Under the pieces are notes generated by a model. The model saw only the letters and a list, made by a program, of their open reading frames with translations. It did no database searches and was not told where the DNA came from. A DNA stretch of 64,000 bases from Paraburkholderia acidipaludis NBRC 101816 (GTDB lineage Bacteria > Pseudomonadota > Gammaproteobacteria > Burkholderiales > Burkholderiaceae), in NCBI RefSeq assembly GCF_000684975.1, contig NZ_BAXZ01000014.1, positions 62,001-126,000 on the forward strand, in the 5' to 3' direction. The first letter of the stretch is position 1. Each line of letters begins with the position of its first letter. Of this stretch, positions 9,517 to 18,867 are shown piece by piece. The position numbers and the translations under genes were made by a program.

Positions 9517-10380
9517 TTAGCGCGCGACAGCCCCATGCGCAATCGCGCGCAGCACATGCGCGGCCGCCGCGAAACCGAAGCTTGCCGTCACGCAGACGCT
9601 CGACCCAAAGCCCGCGCAGTTGAGCCCGACCGGAGCGTGATGGCCCGGCGACGTGGTGAGATGCTCCGCCTCGGGGTCCACGTCGCACACCGCGGCCTCG
9701 GGATAGATGAGCGGCTCGTCCGAGTACACGGCGCTCACCTTGAACTTCGCCTTCGGTCCGCGCGGAAAGCCGTGGTGCTTGCGCAACTGGCCGCGCACCT
9801 TGGAGAGCAGCGGGTCCTGGATCGTCAGCGCGAGATCGTCGATGCGGATGCGCGTAGGGTCGAGCTGCCCGCCCGCGCCGCCCACCGTGATGAGCGGCTG
9901 CCGGCGCTCCACGCACCAGGCGATCAGCGCCGTTTTCGTGCGCACGCTGTCGATGGCGTCGATCACGTAGTCGAAGCCACCGCCGAGCAGCGCGTCGAAG
10001 TTCGACGGCTCGACGAAATCTTCCACCAACCGCACGTCGCAGGCCGGGTCGATCAGCCGGATGCGCTCCGCCATGGCCTCGACCTTCGGCTTGCCGTAGT
10101 TGCCGTCGAGCGCATGGATCTGGCGGTTGGTATTGCTCTCGGCCACGTTGTCGAGATCGATCAGCGTGAGCTTGCCGATCGCGTTGCGCGCGAGCGCCTC
10201 CGCCACCCACGACCCCACGCCGCCAATGCCGATCACCACGACATGCGCGCGCTCGAACGCCGCGAGCGCCGGTGCGCCGTAAAGCCGCGCCACGCCGCCG
10301 AAGCGGCGGGCCCGGTCGGCTTCATCGGTCACGGGGGGCGCGGTAAGATCGGTTTGCGGCGAAATCGGGGTACTGGACAT
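9517..10380 (-). CDS. tcdA: tRNA threonylcarbamoyladenosine dehydratase TcdA (CsdL)
   Basis: ATP-dependent E1-like enzyme that cyclises t6A37 to ct6A in tRNA. The 287-residue product has the Rossmann nucleotide motif VVVIGIGGVGSWVAEALAR (47-65), then LIDLDNVAESNTNRQ, DAIDSVRTK and the ThiF/MoeB-like region, ending with NCAGFGSSVCVTASFG. Its position with tsaE in the same 6-kb block puts two enzymes of the same tRNA modification together. It is divergent from pdxH across about 200 bases. Confidence 0.93.
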   Translation of the reverse strand: MSSTPISPQTDLTAPPVTDEADRARRFGGVARLYGAPALAAFERAHVVVIGIGGVGSWVAEALARNAIGKLTLIDLDNVAESNTNRQIHALDGNYGKPKVEAMAERIRLIDPACDVRLVEDFVEPSNFDALLGGGFDYVIDAIDSVRTKTALIAWCVERRQPLITVGGAGGQLDPTRIRIDDLALTIQDPLLSKVRGQLRKHHGFPRGPKAKFKVSAVYSDEPLIYPEAAVCDVDPEAEHLTTSPGHHAPVGLNCAGFGSSVCVTASFGFAAAAHVLRAIAHGAVAR

Positions 10381-10581
10381 GGCGGCGGAGCTTCAGAAAG
10401 GCGCGAAAGCGAACCGGACGAGCGTATCGCCGATCCGCGCGAGACCCGTATTTTGCCTGATCGGACGAGATCGTTCCGCGGCCGCCGGCGGCCCGCATCG
10501 CAGGAAAGACGCCGGGTTGAGCGTGCGCGGCGATTTTCGTCCTTCGCTATACTTGTTGGTATTGAAGTGTCCGCATAAAAC

Positions 10582-11217
10582 ATGACAACCCTCGCAGACC
10601 TCCGCAAGAACTACTCGCTCGGCTCGCTCGATGCCGCCGACGTCGACCGCGATCCCATCCGCCAGTTCCAGGCCTGGTTCGCCCAGGCGCTCGACGCAAA
10701 GCTGCCCGAACCCAACGCGATGACCGTCGCCACCGTGGACGCCGCGGGCCGTCCGGCGGCGCGCATCCTGCTCATCAAGGGCGTCGACGAGCGCGGCTTC
10801 GTCTTCTTCACGAACTACGAAAGCCGCAAGGGCCGCGAGCTCGCGGCCAACCCGCATGCGAGCCTGCTCTTTCACTGGATCGAACTGGAGCGCCAGGTGC
10901 GCGTCGAGGGCACGGTCGAGAAAACCAGCGCCGAGGAAAGCGACGGCTACTTCCATTCGCGCCCGCTCGGCTCGCGCATCGGCGCCTGGGCTTCCGAACA
11001 GAGCACCGTGATCGGCAGCCGCGCGGAACTCGAGGCGCGCGAGCGCGAAATCAGCGCGCAGTACGGCGAGAACCCGCCGCGCCCGCCGCACTGGGGCGGC
11101 TACCGCCTCGTGCCGGACGCGATCGAGTTCTGGCAGGGCCGTCCGTCGCGCCTGCACGACCGCATCCGCTATACGCGCGACGGCGCCGGCTGGCGCATCG
11201 AGCGTCTCGCGCCGTAG
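10582..11217 (+). CDS. pdxH: Pyridoxamine 5'-phosphate oxidase PdxH
   Basis: FMN-dependent oxidase that makes pyridoxal 5'-phosphate from PNP or PMP. The product is 211 aa, typical for the family. It has the FMN-binding blocks RILLIKGVDERGFVFFTNY, SRKGRELAANP and LLFHWIELERQVRVEG, and the C-terminal signature near FWQGRPSRLHDR. A TATACT hexamer at 10548-10553, about 29 bases before the ATG, is a probable -10 box. PLP is used by kynU and the pabC-like domain elsewhere in the window, but there is no operon link. Confidence 0.95.
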   Translation: MTTLADLRKNYSLGSLDAADVDRDPIRQFQAWFAQALDAKLPEPNAMTVATVDAAGRPAARILLIKGVDERGFVFFTNYESRKGRELAANPHASLLFHWIELERQVRVEGTVEKTSAEESDGYFHSRPLGSRIGAWASEQSTVIGSRAELEAREREISAQYGENPPRPPHWGGYRLVPDAIEFWQGRPSRLHDRIRYTRDGAGWRIERLAP

Positions 11218-11427
11218 GCCGACGCCAGCGCCGCCCGGCCATGCGCGTCCAAGCCGCCCGCAGTCCGCAGCGGTCGAGGTTTGCCGGCAGTTCACTCGCA
11301 GTTCGTTTGAGTCATTCGTTTTGCACTTTTGTCTTGGGGCTTCATCGTTATCAGACCGCCACAAACCCGCATGGGACCGGAGTAAAGCGCTAAAGCGCCA
11401 ACACCGGATCGACACGGAGAAAAACGC

Positions 11428-12642
11428 ATGTTCTGGGAGAAAAAACTCGCACAGTGGGTAGACGAGGTGCGCAACCAGGCCAACCTGCCGGCGCGCCTCG
11501 TGCTCTGGAGCGGCCAGCAGTACGACTTCGGCCACTTCGCCGCGCCGCAGGTCACGCTGAAGGTGAACAGCGCGTCCGCGCTGCCGCTACTGCTCGAACC
11601 GAGCCTCGACAATCTCGGCGAGGCCTACGTGAAGGGCAAGATCGACATCGAGGGCAAGCTCGCCGACATCATCAACATCGGCTACTCGCTTGCCCGCAGC
11701 ACGGTCACGAGCGCCGGCAAGCTCGCACGCGTGCGGCGCTACTTCACGCACTCGAAAACCACCGACAAGAAAGCGATCCAGTATCACTACGACGTCTCGA
11801 ACGAGTTCTACCAGCTCTGGCTCGACGAGAACATGGTCTATTCCTGCGCCTACTTCGAGAACGGCGACGAAGACCTCGCCACCGCGCAGTTGAAGAAGAT
11901 CGACCACATCCTCACCAAGATCCAGCTGCAGCCGGGCCAGCGCCTGCTCGACATCGGCTGCGGCTGGGGCGCGCTCGTGCTGCGCGCGGCGCAGAAGTTC
12001 GGCGCGCGCTGCGTGGGCGTCACGCTCTCGCAGAACCAGTTCGACCTCGCGACGGCGCGCGTGAAAGCCGCCGGGCTCGAGGACCGCATCGAAATCCGCC
12101 TGCAGGACTATCGCGAGATCGACGGCCAGTTCGACCGCATCACGAGCGTCGGCATGTTCGAGCACGTCGGGCGCAAGAATCTGCCGGGCTATTTCCGCAA
12201 GGTGCACGACCTGCTCGTGGACGACGGCGTCGCCATGAACCACGGCATCACCTCGTCGGACGCCGACTCGGGCGAGACGGCGCTGGGCGGCGGCGAGTTC
12301 ATCGACCGCTATGTGTTCCCGGACGGCGAGCTGCCGCATATCGGCCTCGCGCTCGAAGCGGCGCAGCGCGGCGGGCTGGAGGCGGTTGACGTGGAGAGCC
12401 TGCGCCGTCACTATGCGCACACGCTCGACATCTGGTCCGAGAACTTCGAGGCGCGCGCGCAAGAGGCGAAAAAGCTCGTCGACGACGAGAAATTCCGCAT
12501 CTGGCGCGTGTATCTCGCGGGCTGCGCTTACGCGTTCGAACACGACGACGTCTCGATCTTCCAGATCGTCTGCCGCAAGGCCGGCCGCAGCGCGACCACG
12601 CTGCCCTGGTCGCGCCGCTATATGTACGAAAAGCCGCTGTGA
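11428..12642 (+). CDS. cfa: Cyclopropane-fatty-acyl-phospholipid synthase family methyltransferase
   Basis: SAM-dependent enzyme expected to add a methylene bridge to unsaturated membrane lipid acyl chains. The 404-residue product has the lipid-binding N-terminal domain and a methyltransferase fold with SAM motif LLDIGCGWGALVL (about 173-185). Family motifs QYHYDVSNEFYQLWLD and VYSCAYFE precede it, and SVGMFEHVGRKN follows. The upstream gap (11218-11427) is AT-richer near 11320-11350 and probably holds the promoter. A Burkholderiaceae genome can carry several cfa paralogues, so substrate assignment stays general. Confidence 0.9.
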   Translation: MFWEKKLAQWVDEVRNQANLPARLVLWSGQQYDFGHFAAPQVTLKVNSASALPLLLEPSLDNLGEAYVKGKIDIEGKLADIINIGYSLARSTVTSAGKLARVRRYFTHSKTTDKKAIQYHYDVSNEFYQLWLDENMVYSCAYFENGDEDLATAQLKKIDHILTKIQLQPGQRLLDIGCGWGALVLRAAQKFGARCVGVTLSQNQFDLATARVKAAGLEDRIEIRLQDYREIDGQFDRITSVGMFEHVGRKNLPGYFRKVHDLLVDDGVAMNHGITSSDADSGETALGGGEFIDRYVFPDGELPHIGLALEAAQRGGLEAVDVESLRRHYAHTLDIWSENFEARAQEAKKLVDDEKFRIWRVYLAGCAYAFEHDDVSIFQIVCRKAGRSATTLPWSRRYMYEKPL

Positions 12643-12727
12643 CGGGAATCGCGGCGCGGCGCCGGTAACGGTGCCGCGACCGCTGCGCGCGCGGCCTGCC
12701 CGATCGAAACCGCACGACCGCACACGC

Positions 12728-14008
12728 ATGAACGACCGCCACGCCCCGGATGCCGGGGATTCCACCGACGCGCGCAACGAGCCGCACGCTGCCGATACGC
12801 GAACCGACACGCAGGCCGACCTGTTCGGCTTCGTCGCGCCGGAGCCACCCGTAAAGCCCGCCGCGACCAGAACGCCACGCGCGAAACAAGAGGGCGCTCC
12901 GGTAGACACCGCCGCCGAACCCGCTCCCGCGACGGGCGAGCTGGCCGGCTTCGAAGCTCCTCCCGCGGCTCCCGCTCCGAAACGCCGCGCGCGCGGCGTG
13001 CTGCCGATGGCGGCCGACGAAGCCACGCTCGACCTTGGCGCCCACTTGCCGCCGCAGGTGCGGCTCGGCACGTCGTCGTGGTCGTTTCCGGGCTGGCGCG
13101 GCATCGTCTACGGCGACGACTACAGCAACAGCAAGCTCGCGCGCGACGGTCTCTCGGCCTATGGCGCCCATCCGCTGCTGCGGTCGGTGAGCATCGACCG
13201 GTCGTTCTACGCGCCGCTCTCCGTCGCCGATTACCTGCGCTACGCGCAGCAGGTGCCCGACCACTTCCGCTTCATCGTGAAGGCGCCCGCCTCGATCACC
13301 GACGCCAGCGTGCGCGGCGAACGCGGCGAGCCGATTGCGGCCAACCCCTGCTTCCTGAACGCGCAACTGGCCGCGAGCGAGTTCGTCGATCCCTGCCTCG
13401 CGGGTCTCGGCCAGAAGGCCGGCGCGCTCGTGTTCCAGTTTCCGCCGCTGCCCGATCAGCTGCTCGCCGATCCGGCCGTATTCGTCGAGCGGCTGCACGC
13501 GTTCCTCACGGCGCTGCCTCCGCTGCCGGCCACGGCCGACGGCCCCTGCTACGCGGTCGAGATCCGCGATGCGATCCTGCTCACGCCGCGCTTCGTGCGC
13601 ATGTTGCGCGCGGTGGGTGTGCGCTATTGCGTGGGACTGCACGCGCGCATGCCCGACCCGCTGCGCCAGGCCGCGGCGCTCGCGCTGATGGACGGTGAAA
13701 CGCCCGCCGGACCGCTGATCGTGCGCTGGAGCCTGCATGGCGGTTTTCGCTACGAACAGGCGAAGGCGCGCTACGAACCGTTCGACAAGCTTGTCGACGA
13801 AGACCCGCACACCCGCGACGCGCTCGCCGAACTGGCCGCGCGCTACGCGCTGGCCGGCCAGCCCGTGCTGATCACGACGAACAACAAGGCGGAAGGATCG
13901 GCGCCGCTCTCGTGCGCGAAGCTCGCGCGCGCGATCGCGGACGCATTCCTGCGGCTGAAGGGCGAGGCGGCGCCGGAAGACGGCGCCGAAGCACTCACTC
14001 CGCCTTGA
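12728..14008 (+). CDS. DUF72 domain protein (YecE-like) with long disordered N-terminus
   Basis: A 426-residue protein. The first 110 residues are Pro/Ala-rich and look disordered. The rest is a DUF72 TIM-barrel-like domain beginning RLGTSSWSFPGWRG. Family blocks include SVSIDRSFYAPLS, FRFIVKAPASITD and VFQFPPLP. It ends near PVLITTNNKAEGSAPLS, comparable to the NNHFxGxAP motif of DUF72. The biochemical function of the family is unknown. The start at 12728 is the first Met after the cfa stop; the frame is open further upstream but inside cfa. The 3' end overlaps the convergent msrA by 14 bases. Confidence 0.85.
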   Translation: MNDRHAPDAGDSTDARNEPHAADTRTDTQADLFGFVAPEPPVKPAATRTPRAKQEGAPVDTAAEPAPATGELAGFEAPPAAPAPKRRARGVLPMAADEATLDLGAHLPPQVRLGTSSWSFPGWRGIVYGDDYSNSKLARDGLSAYGAHPLLRSVSIDRSFYAPLSVADYLRYAQQVPDHFRFIVKAPASITDASVRGERGEPIAANPCFLNAQLAASEFVDPCLAGLGQKAGALVFQFPPLPDQLLADPAVFVERLHAFLTALPPLPATADGPCYAVEIRDAILLTPRFVRMLRAVGVRYCVGLHARMPDPLRQAAALALMDGETPAGPLIVRWSLHGGFRYEQAKARYEPFDKLVDEDPHTRDALAELAARYALAGQPVLITTNNKAEGSAPLSCAKLARAIADAFLRLKGEAAPEDGAEALTPP

Positions 14009-14543
14009 GCCGGTGCGCGAACTTCTGCCGGAACTTCGCCACCTTCGGCGCGACGACGAACGCGCAATAGCCCTGATTCGGATGCTGCGCGAAGTAGTTC
14101 TGGTGGTAGGCCTCGGCGGGATAGTAATTGCCGTCGAGCGGTAGCACCTGGGTGACGATCTGGCCATCGTAGACGCCCTCGGCGGCCAGCTCGCGAATGG
14201 CCTGCAGCGCCGTTTCGCGCTGCGCCTCGGAGTGCGTGAAGATCACCGAGCGGTATTGCGTGCCCACGTCGTTGCCCTGGCGGTTCAGCTGAGTCGGGTC
14301 GTGGATCGCGAAGAAAATGTCCAGGATCTCGCGATAGCCGATCTTCGCCGGATCGAACGTCACGTCGACGACCTCGGCATGCCCCGTGTCGCCGTCGCAA
14401 ACCTGCTCGTAGCTCGGGTTCGCGACCTGGCCGCCCGCATAGCCCGACTCGACCGACACCACGCCCTCCACGCGCAGATACACCGCTTCGAGGCACCAGA
14501 AACACCCGCCGCCCAAGATGGCGACTTCGACTGTCTGACTCAT
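13995..14543 (-). CDS. msrA: Peptide-methionine (S)-S-oxide reductase MsrA
   Basis: Repairs S-epimer methionine sulfoxide in oxidised proteins. The 182-residue product has the catalytic GCFWC motif at 13-17, then ESGYAGG, GHAEVV and the long QYRSVIF region typical of MsrA. The start 14543 (MSQTVEVAILGGG) has AAGGAG about 10 bases upstream; the frame's extension to 14639 has no family similarity. The stop lies inside the end of the DUF72 gene on the other strand. Confidence 0.95.
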   Translation of the reverse strand: MSQTVEVAILGGGCFWCLEAVYLRVEGVVSVESGYAGGQVANPSYEQVCDGDTGHAEVVDVTFDPAKIGYREILDIFFAIHDPTQLNRQGNDVGTQYRSVIFTHSEAQRETALQAIRELAAEGVYDGQIVTQVLPLDGNYYPAEAYHQNYFAQHPNQGYCAFVVAPKVAKFRQKFAHRLKAE

Positions 14544-14741
14544 GCTGCTCACTCCTTGAACTTGACCCGAGGCCGGCAACTTGCCGCCGCCAGCAACCTT
14601 GAACGCGATACGTGTAAGCCCGACTGGCGCCCGGCGCATCCGTTAAAATTGTGACAATACGCCGGTTTTCCAGATGACACCGAACCCAACACCCACTTTC
14701 CTCGCACCTCGCCGGCTCCTGCCAGGCGGGGCCTCCCGCCG

Positions 14742-15254
14742 ATGACGCGCCGCGCCACCCCGCCCAATTTCGACGCCGCCGCCTTCCGCCAGGCCCTCGG
14801 CCAGTTCGCGACCGGCGTCACCGTTATCACGACGCGCGCGCCGGACGGCAAGCTGATCGGCATCACCGCCAGCTCGTTCAACTCCGTCTCGCTGAGCCCG
14901 CCGCTCGTGTTGTGGAGCCTCGCCACGCGCTCGGCCTCGATGCCCGTGTTCCGCACGAACAGCCACTACGTCGTGAACGTGCTCGCGGCCTCGCAGCTCG
15001 ACCTGTGCAAACGCTTCGCCACCGTGAAGGGCGATCGCTTCGAGGGCGTCTCGCACGCAGCCGGAAACACGGGCATGCCCGTGCTGGACGGCGCGATCGC
15101 CTGGTTCGAGTGCCACAACCGCAGCCGCTACGACGAGGGCGACCATGTCATCTTCGTCGGCGAAGTGGAGCGCTGCGGCGTGCGCGAAGACCTGGCCGGC
15201 GCCGCGCCGCTCGTCTTCCATGCCGGCGCCTTCCACCAGTTGCAATCGCTCTGA
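14742..15254 (+). CDS. Flavin reductase-like domain protein
   Basis: A 170-residue FMN-binding protein of the flavin reductase (HpaC/DIM6/NTAB) family. The family pattern is clear: FATGVTVITTRAPDGKLIGITASSFNSVSLSPPLVLWSL, DLCKRFA, and the C-terminal GDHVIFVGEVERC. Such proteins supply reduced flavin to two-component monooxygenases or act on small substrates; no partner monooxygenase is adjacent, so the role is open. It is divergent from msrA and convergent with the Lrp-type regulator. Confidence 0.87.
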   Translation: MTRRATPPNFDAAAFRQALGQFATGVTVITTRAPDGKLIGITASSFNSVSLSPPLVLWSLATRSASMPVFRTNSHYVVNVLAASQLDLCKRFATVKGDRFEGVSHAAGNTGMPVLDGAIAWFECHNRSRYDEGDHVIFVGEVERCGVREDLAGAAPLVFHAGAFHQLQSL

Positions 15255-15272
15255 GGCCGGGCAGCGCTCCCG

Positions 15273-15779
15273 TCACGCCACGACGCTTCTGGCTTCCCTC
15301 TGCTGGATCAGATCGACGGGAACGCCCGCCTCGATCTTGAGCGTCGTGAGCACGATGTTCGAGCGGATGTCCATCACGCCCGGTGCCTTGTAGAGCTTGT
15401 TCAGCACGAAATCCGAATAGTGCTTGAGGTTGTGCGCGAGCACGCGCAGCAGATAGTGCGTCTCGCCCGTCACGACATACGCGCCCACCACTTCCGGCCA
15501 GTCGCGCAGCGCCGCCACGAAACGCTCGTGCCAGCTTTCCTGGTCATTGCGCATCGACACCTGCACGAACGCCTCCATTTCGAACCCCAGCAGTTCGCGG
15601 TTCAGGCACGCGCGATACCGATCCACCACCCCCTGCTCTTCCAGCAGCCGCAGCCGGCGCAGACACGCCGAAGGCGAAAGCGAAATGCGCTCCGCCAGAT
15701 CGAGGTTGCTGATCCGCCCCTCGTTTTGCAGCACGGCGAGAATACGGCAATCGGTGGCGTCCAGCGAGATTGCATTCAT
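15273..15779 (-). CDS. kynR: Lrp/AsnC-family regulator, probable KynR
   Basis: A 168-residue Lrp/AsnC protein. The N-terminal helix-turn-helix (LDATDCRILAVLQ, ISNLDLAERISLSPSACLRRL) is followed by an AsnC ligand-binding domain (about 70-150) with YVVTGETHYLLRV. It is divergent from kynB-kynU-kynA with 132 bases between the chosen starts. In Pseudomonas an Lrp/AsnC regulator in the same position, KynR, activates kyn genes in response to kynurenine. By position and family this is the likely equivalent; the effector has to be inferred. Confidence 0.85.
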   Translation of the reverse strand: MNAISLDATDCRILAVLQNEGRISNLDLAERISLSPSACLRRLRLLEEQGVVDRYRACLNRELLGFEMEAFVQVSMRNDQESWHERFVAALRDWPEVVGAYVVTGETHYLLRVLAHNLKHYSDFVLNKLYKAPGVMDIRSNIVLTTLKIEAGVPVDLIQQREARSVVA

Positions 15780-15846
15780 ATTTGGTCTCCATTCCCGTCC
15801 TGTCGTAAATTATGTGCCAGGAACCCCGGTCCGCGGCGTTTTTTTC

Positions 15847-15871
15847 GCAAGCACATTTCACTCTAGCTTGC
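15847..15871. promoter_or_regulatory. Inverted repeat in the kynR-kynB intergenic region (candidate operator)
   Basis: Perfect 6-bp arms GCAAGC (15847-15852) and GCTTGC (15866-15871) are separated by 13 bases, preceded by a run of seven Ts. It lies between the divergent regulator and kynB, about 40 bases before kynB. A role as KynR operator is inference from position. Confidence 0.4.
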
Positions 15872-15911
15872 CTATCATTCGAAGCACAAGCAGCGAATGC
15901 GGATCAAAAAC

Positions 15912-16550
15912 ATGAACGACCTCTGGGACATTTCCCCACCCATCCATCCCGCAACGCCCGTCTGGCCAGGAGACACGCCGGTCGGGGTCGAACGTATATG
16001 GCGCATGGAAGCCGGCTCGCCCGTGAACGTGGCGCGCGTGACGCTCTCGCCGCACACGGGCGCGCACACCGACGCCCCGCTGCACTACGACGAGCACGGC
16101 GCGCCGATCGGCGCCGTGCCGCTCGACGCCTATCTCGGCCCATGCCGCGTGATTCACTGCCTCGGCGCGGCGCCGCTCGTGCGGCCCGAGCACGTGGCGC
16201 ATGCGCTCGACGGCGTGCCGCCGCGCGTCCTGCTGCGCACCTACCGCCAGGCACCCGTGGGGCGGTGGGACAGCACATTCTGTGCCGTTGCGCCGGAAAC
16301 GATCGACCTGTTCGCCGCGCGTGGCGTGCGCCTGATCGGCATCGACACGCCCTCGCTCGACCCGCAGGAGTCGAAAACGATGGACGCGCATCACCGCATA
16401 CGCGCACACCGCATGGCGATCCTCGAAGGCATCGTGCTCGACGCTGTCGTGCCCGGCGACTACGAACTGATCGCGCTGCCGCTCAAGTTCGCGACGCTCG
16501 ACGCGAGCCCCGTGCGGGCCGTGCTGCGCGCGCTGCCGCGCACGGCCTGA
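15912..16550 (+). CDS. kynB: Kynurenine formamidase KynB
   Basis: Metal-dependent (cyclase-type) arylformamidase that hydrolyses N-formylkynurenine to kynurenine. The product is 212 aa from ATG 15912 (MNDLWDISPPIHPATPVWPGD), matching the usual 209-213. The frame's earlier ATG at 15897 adds five residues, and neither start has a strong Shine-Dalgarno. The metal-site motif HTGAHTDAPLHY and the later IDTPSLDPQESKTMDAHHRI are diagnostic. It is first in kynB-kynU-kynA, 72 bases before kynU. Confidence 0.95.
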   Translation: MNDLWDISPPIHPATPVWPGDTPVGVERIWRMEAGSPVNVARVTLSPHTGAHTDAPLHYDEHGAPIGAVPLDAYLGPCRVIHCLGAAPLVRPEHVAHALDGVPPRVLLRTYRQAPVGRWDSTFCAVAPETIDLFAARGVRLIGIDTPSLDPQESKTMDAHHRIRAHRMAILEGIVLDAVVPGDYELIALPLKFATLDASPVRAVLRALPRTA

Positions 16551-16622
16551 GCGCCCGAGCGCCCGCCCGAGGACACGACACCCAGCTTCCAACCGGATAC
16601 CGAAACACAGCCACTACCACCC

Positions 16623-17882
16623 ATGACCTCCATGAACGACCGTAACGACGCCCTGGCCGCCGACCGCGCCGACCCGCTCGCCGCGCTGCGCGACCAGTTC
16701 GCGCTCGCCCCCGACACCATTTACCTCGACGGCAACTCGCTCGGCGTGCCGCCGCGCGCCGCCGCTGCGCGCGCGCAAGCCGTGATCGGCGGCGAATGGG
16801 GCGACGGCCTGATCCGCAGCTGGAACACCGCGGGCTGGTTCGCGCTGCCGCGCCGCCTCGGCAACAAGCTCGCCCCGCTGATCGGCGCGGCCGAGGACGA
16901 AGTGGTCGTCACCGACACGATTTCGGTGAACCTGTTCAAGGCGCTTTCGGCGGCGCTGCGGCTGCAGAACGAACGCGATCCGAAGCGCCGCGTGATCGTT
17001 TCCGAGCGCTCGAATTTCCCGACCGATCTCTACATCGCGCAGGGCCTGATCGAGCAGCTCGACCGCGGCTACGAGCTGCGCCTCGTGGACGATCCGGCCG
17101 AACTCCCCGCCGCGCTCACCGACGACGTGGCCATCGCGATGATCACGCACGTGAACTACCGCACGGGCTACATGCACGACATGCGCGCGCTCACGGAACT
17201 GATCCACGCGCGCGGCGCGCTGGCACTGTGGGATCTGGCGCACTCGGCCGGCGCCGTCCCCGTGGACCTGAACGGCGTGAACGCCGACTATGCGGTGGGC
17301 TGCACGTACAAATACCTCAACGGCGGTCCCGGCTCGCCCGCCTTCATCTGGGTGCCCAAGCATCATCAAAATGCGTTCTCGCAGCCGCTCTCGGGCTGGT
17401 GGGGCCACAAGAAGCCGTTCGAGATGAGCCCGGACTATCGGCCTGACGACGGCATCGGCCGCTTCCTGTGCGGCACGCAGCCGATCGTTTCGATGGCGCT
17501 CGTCGAAAACGGACTCGACGTGTTCTTGCAAACCGACATGCAGGCTATCCGCCGCAAGTCGCTCGCGCTCACCGACCTCTTCATCGAACTGGTCGAGGCG
17601 CGCTGCGCCGGCCTCGATCTCACGCTCGTCACGCCGCGCGAGCATGCGCAACGCGGCTCGCACGTGAGCTTCGAGCATCCGCATGGCTATGAGGTGATGC
17701 AGGCGCTGATCGCGCGCGGCGTGATCGGCGACTATCGCGAGCCGCGCGTGCTGCGCTTCGGCTTCACGCCGCTCTACGTGCGTTACGTGGATGTCTGGGA
17801 CGCCGTCGAAACGCTGCGCGAGGTTCTCGCAGGCGAGCACTGGCGTGCGCCCGAATTCGCCGCACGCGGCACGGTGACCTGA
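16623..17882 (+). CDS. kynU: Kynureninase KynU
   Basis: PLP enzyme cleaving kynurenine to anthranilate and alanine. The 419-residue product has YLDGNSLGVPPRAA near the N-terminus, WDLAHSAGAVPVDLNG, and the PLP-lysine region GCTYKYLNGGPGSPAF (about 228-243). An alternative ATG is four codons in (MNDRN). It ends 10 bases before kynA, so the two are co-transcribed. The anthranilate produced can feed tryptophan synthesis or aromatic degradation. Confidence 0.96.
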   Translation: MTSMNDRNDALAADRADPLAALRDQFALAPDTIYLDGNSLGVPPRAAAARAQAVIGGEWGDGLIRSWNTAGWFALPRRLGNKLAPLIGAAEDEVVVTDTISVNLFKALSAALRLQNERDPKRRVIVSERSNFPTDLYIAQGLIEQLDRGYELRLVDDPAELPAALTDDVAIAMITHVNYRTGYMHDMRALTELIHARGALALWDLAHSAGAVPVDLNGVNADYAVGCTYKYLNGGPGSPAFIWVPKHHQNAFSQPLSGWWGHKKPFEMSPDYRPDDGIGRFLCGTQPIVSMALVENGLDVFLQTDMQAIRRKSLALTDLFIELVEARCAGLDLTLVTPREHAQRGSHVSFEHPHGYEVMQALIARGVIGDYREPRVLRFGFTPLYVRYVDVWDAVETLREVLAGEHWRAPEFAARGTVT

Positions 17883-17892
17883 GGAGACCGAA

Positions 17893-18843
17893 ATGACCGA
17901 CCACATGCAGGTTCCCGGCATGCCCGACGCGGGCGTCACCCAGACCGCGCCGAGCGGCGGCTGTCCTTTCGGCGGCGCCGCGGCGGCTTCTCAGCCGACG
18001 CCCGGTGCGGCGGCACAAACCGGCGAAGGCTGGCACGACGCCCAGCTCGACTTCTCGAAGTCGATGAGCTACGGCGACTATCTGGCGCTCGACGCCGTGC
18101 TCAACGCGCAGCATCCGCTCTCGCCCGACCACAACGAGATGCTGTTCATCGTGCAGCACCAGACGAGCGAGCTGTGGATGAAGCTCGCGCTCTACGAACT
18201 GCGCGCGGCGCTCGCAAACGTGCACCGCGACGAGCTGCAGCCCGCGTTCAAGCAGCTCGCGCGCGTTTCCCGGATCCTGGAGCAGCTCGTGCAAGCCTGG
18301 AACGTGCTTTCCACGCTCACGCCCTCCGAGTACACGGCGATGCGCCCCTATCTAGGCAGTTCGTCGGGATTCCAGTCGTATCAGTACCGGCAGATCGAGT
18401 TCCTGCTCGGCAACAAGAACGTGCAGATGCTCAAGCCGCACGAGCACCGGCCCGAGATCCTCGCGCAAGTGAAGGCGACGCTCGAAGCGCCGTCGTTCTA
18501 CGACGAAGTGATCCGTCTGCTCGCCCGGCGCGGATTCGCGATTGCGCCCGAGCGCCTCGCACGCGACTGGACGCTGCAGACGGAGCACGACGCCACCGTC
18601 GAGGCCGCCTGGCTCGAGGTCTATCGCAATCCTTCGCAGTACTGGGATCTGTACGAGATGGCCGAGGAACTCGTGGATCTCGAAGACGCCTTCCGGCAAT
18701 GGCGCTTCCGGCATGTCACCACGGTCGAGCGCATCATCGGGTTCAAGCAGGGCACCGGGGGGACCAACGGCGCACCGTATCTGCGCAAGATGCTCGACGT
18801 CGTGCTGTTCCCCGAGCTCTGGCACGTGCGGACGGTGCTGTAA
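17893..18843 (+). CDS. kynA: Tryptophan 2,3-dioxygenase KynA
   Basis: Haem enzyme opening the indole ring of tryptophan to N-formylkynurenine, the first pathway step although the gene is last in the operon. The 316-residue product has the core YGDYLALDAVLNAQHPLS, MLFIVQHQTSELWMKL, FQSYQYRQIEFLLGNKN and the haem-ligand region RHVTTVERIIGFKQGTGGT. The first 45 residues are Gly/Ala/Pro-rich and not part of the catalytic domain. GAGGAG lies just upstream of the start, overlapping the kynU stop region. A strong terminator follows at once. Confidence 0.96.
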   Translation: MTDHMQVPGMPDAGVTQTAPSGGCPFGGAAAASQPTPGAAAQTGEGWHDAQLDFSKSMSYGDYLALDAVLNAQHPLSPDHNEMLFIVQHQTSELWMKLALYELRAALANVHRDELQPAFKQLARVSRILEQLVQAWNVLSTLTPSEYTAMRPYLGSSSGFQSYQYRQIEFLLGNKNVQMLKPHEHRPEILAQVKATLEAPSFYDEVIRLLARRGFAIAPERLARDWTLQTEHDATVEAAWLEVYRNPSQYWDLYEMAEELVDLEDAFRQWRFRHVTTVERIIGFKQGTGGTNGAPYLRKMLDVVLFPELWHVRTVL

Positions 18844-18867
18844 CGCCGGTTACGCAAAGCGAGAACG

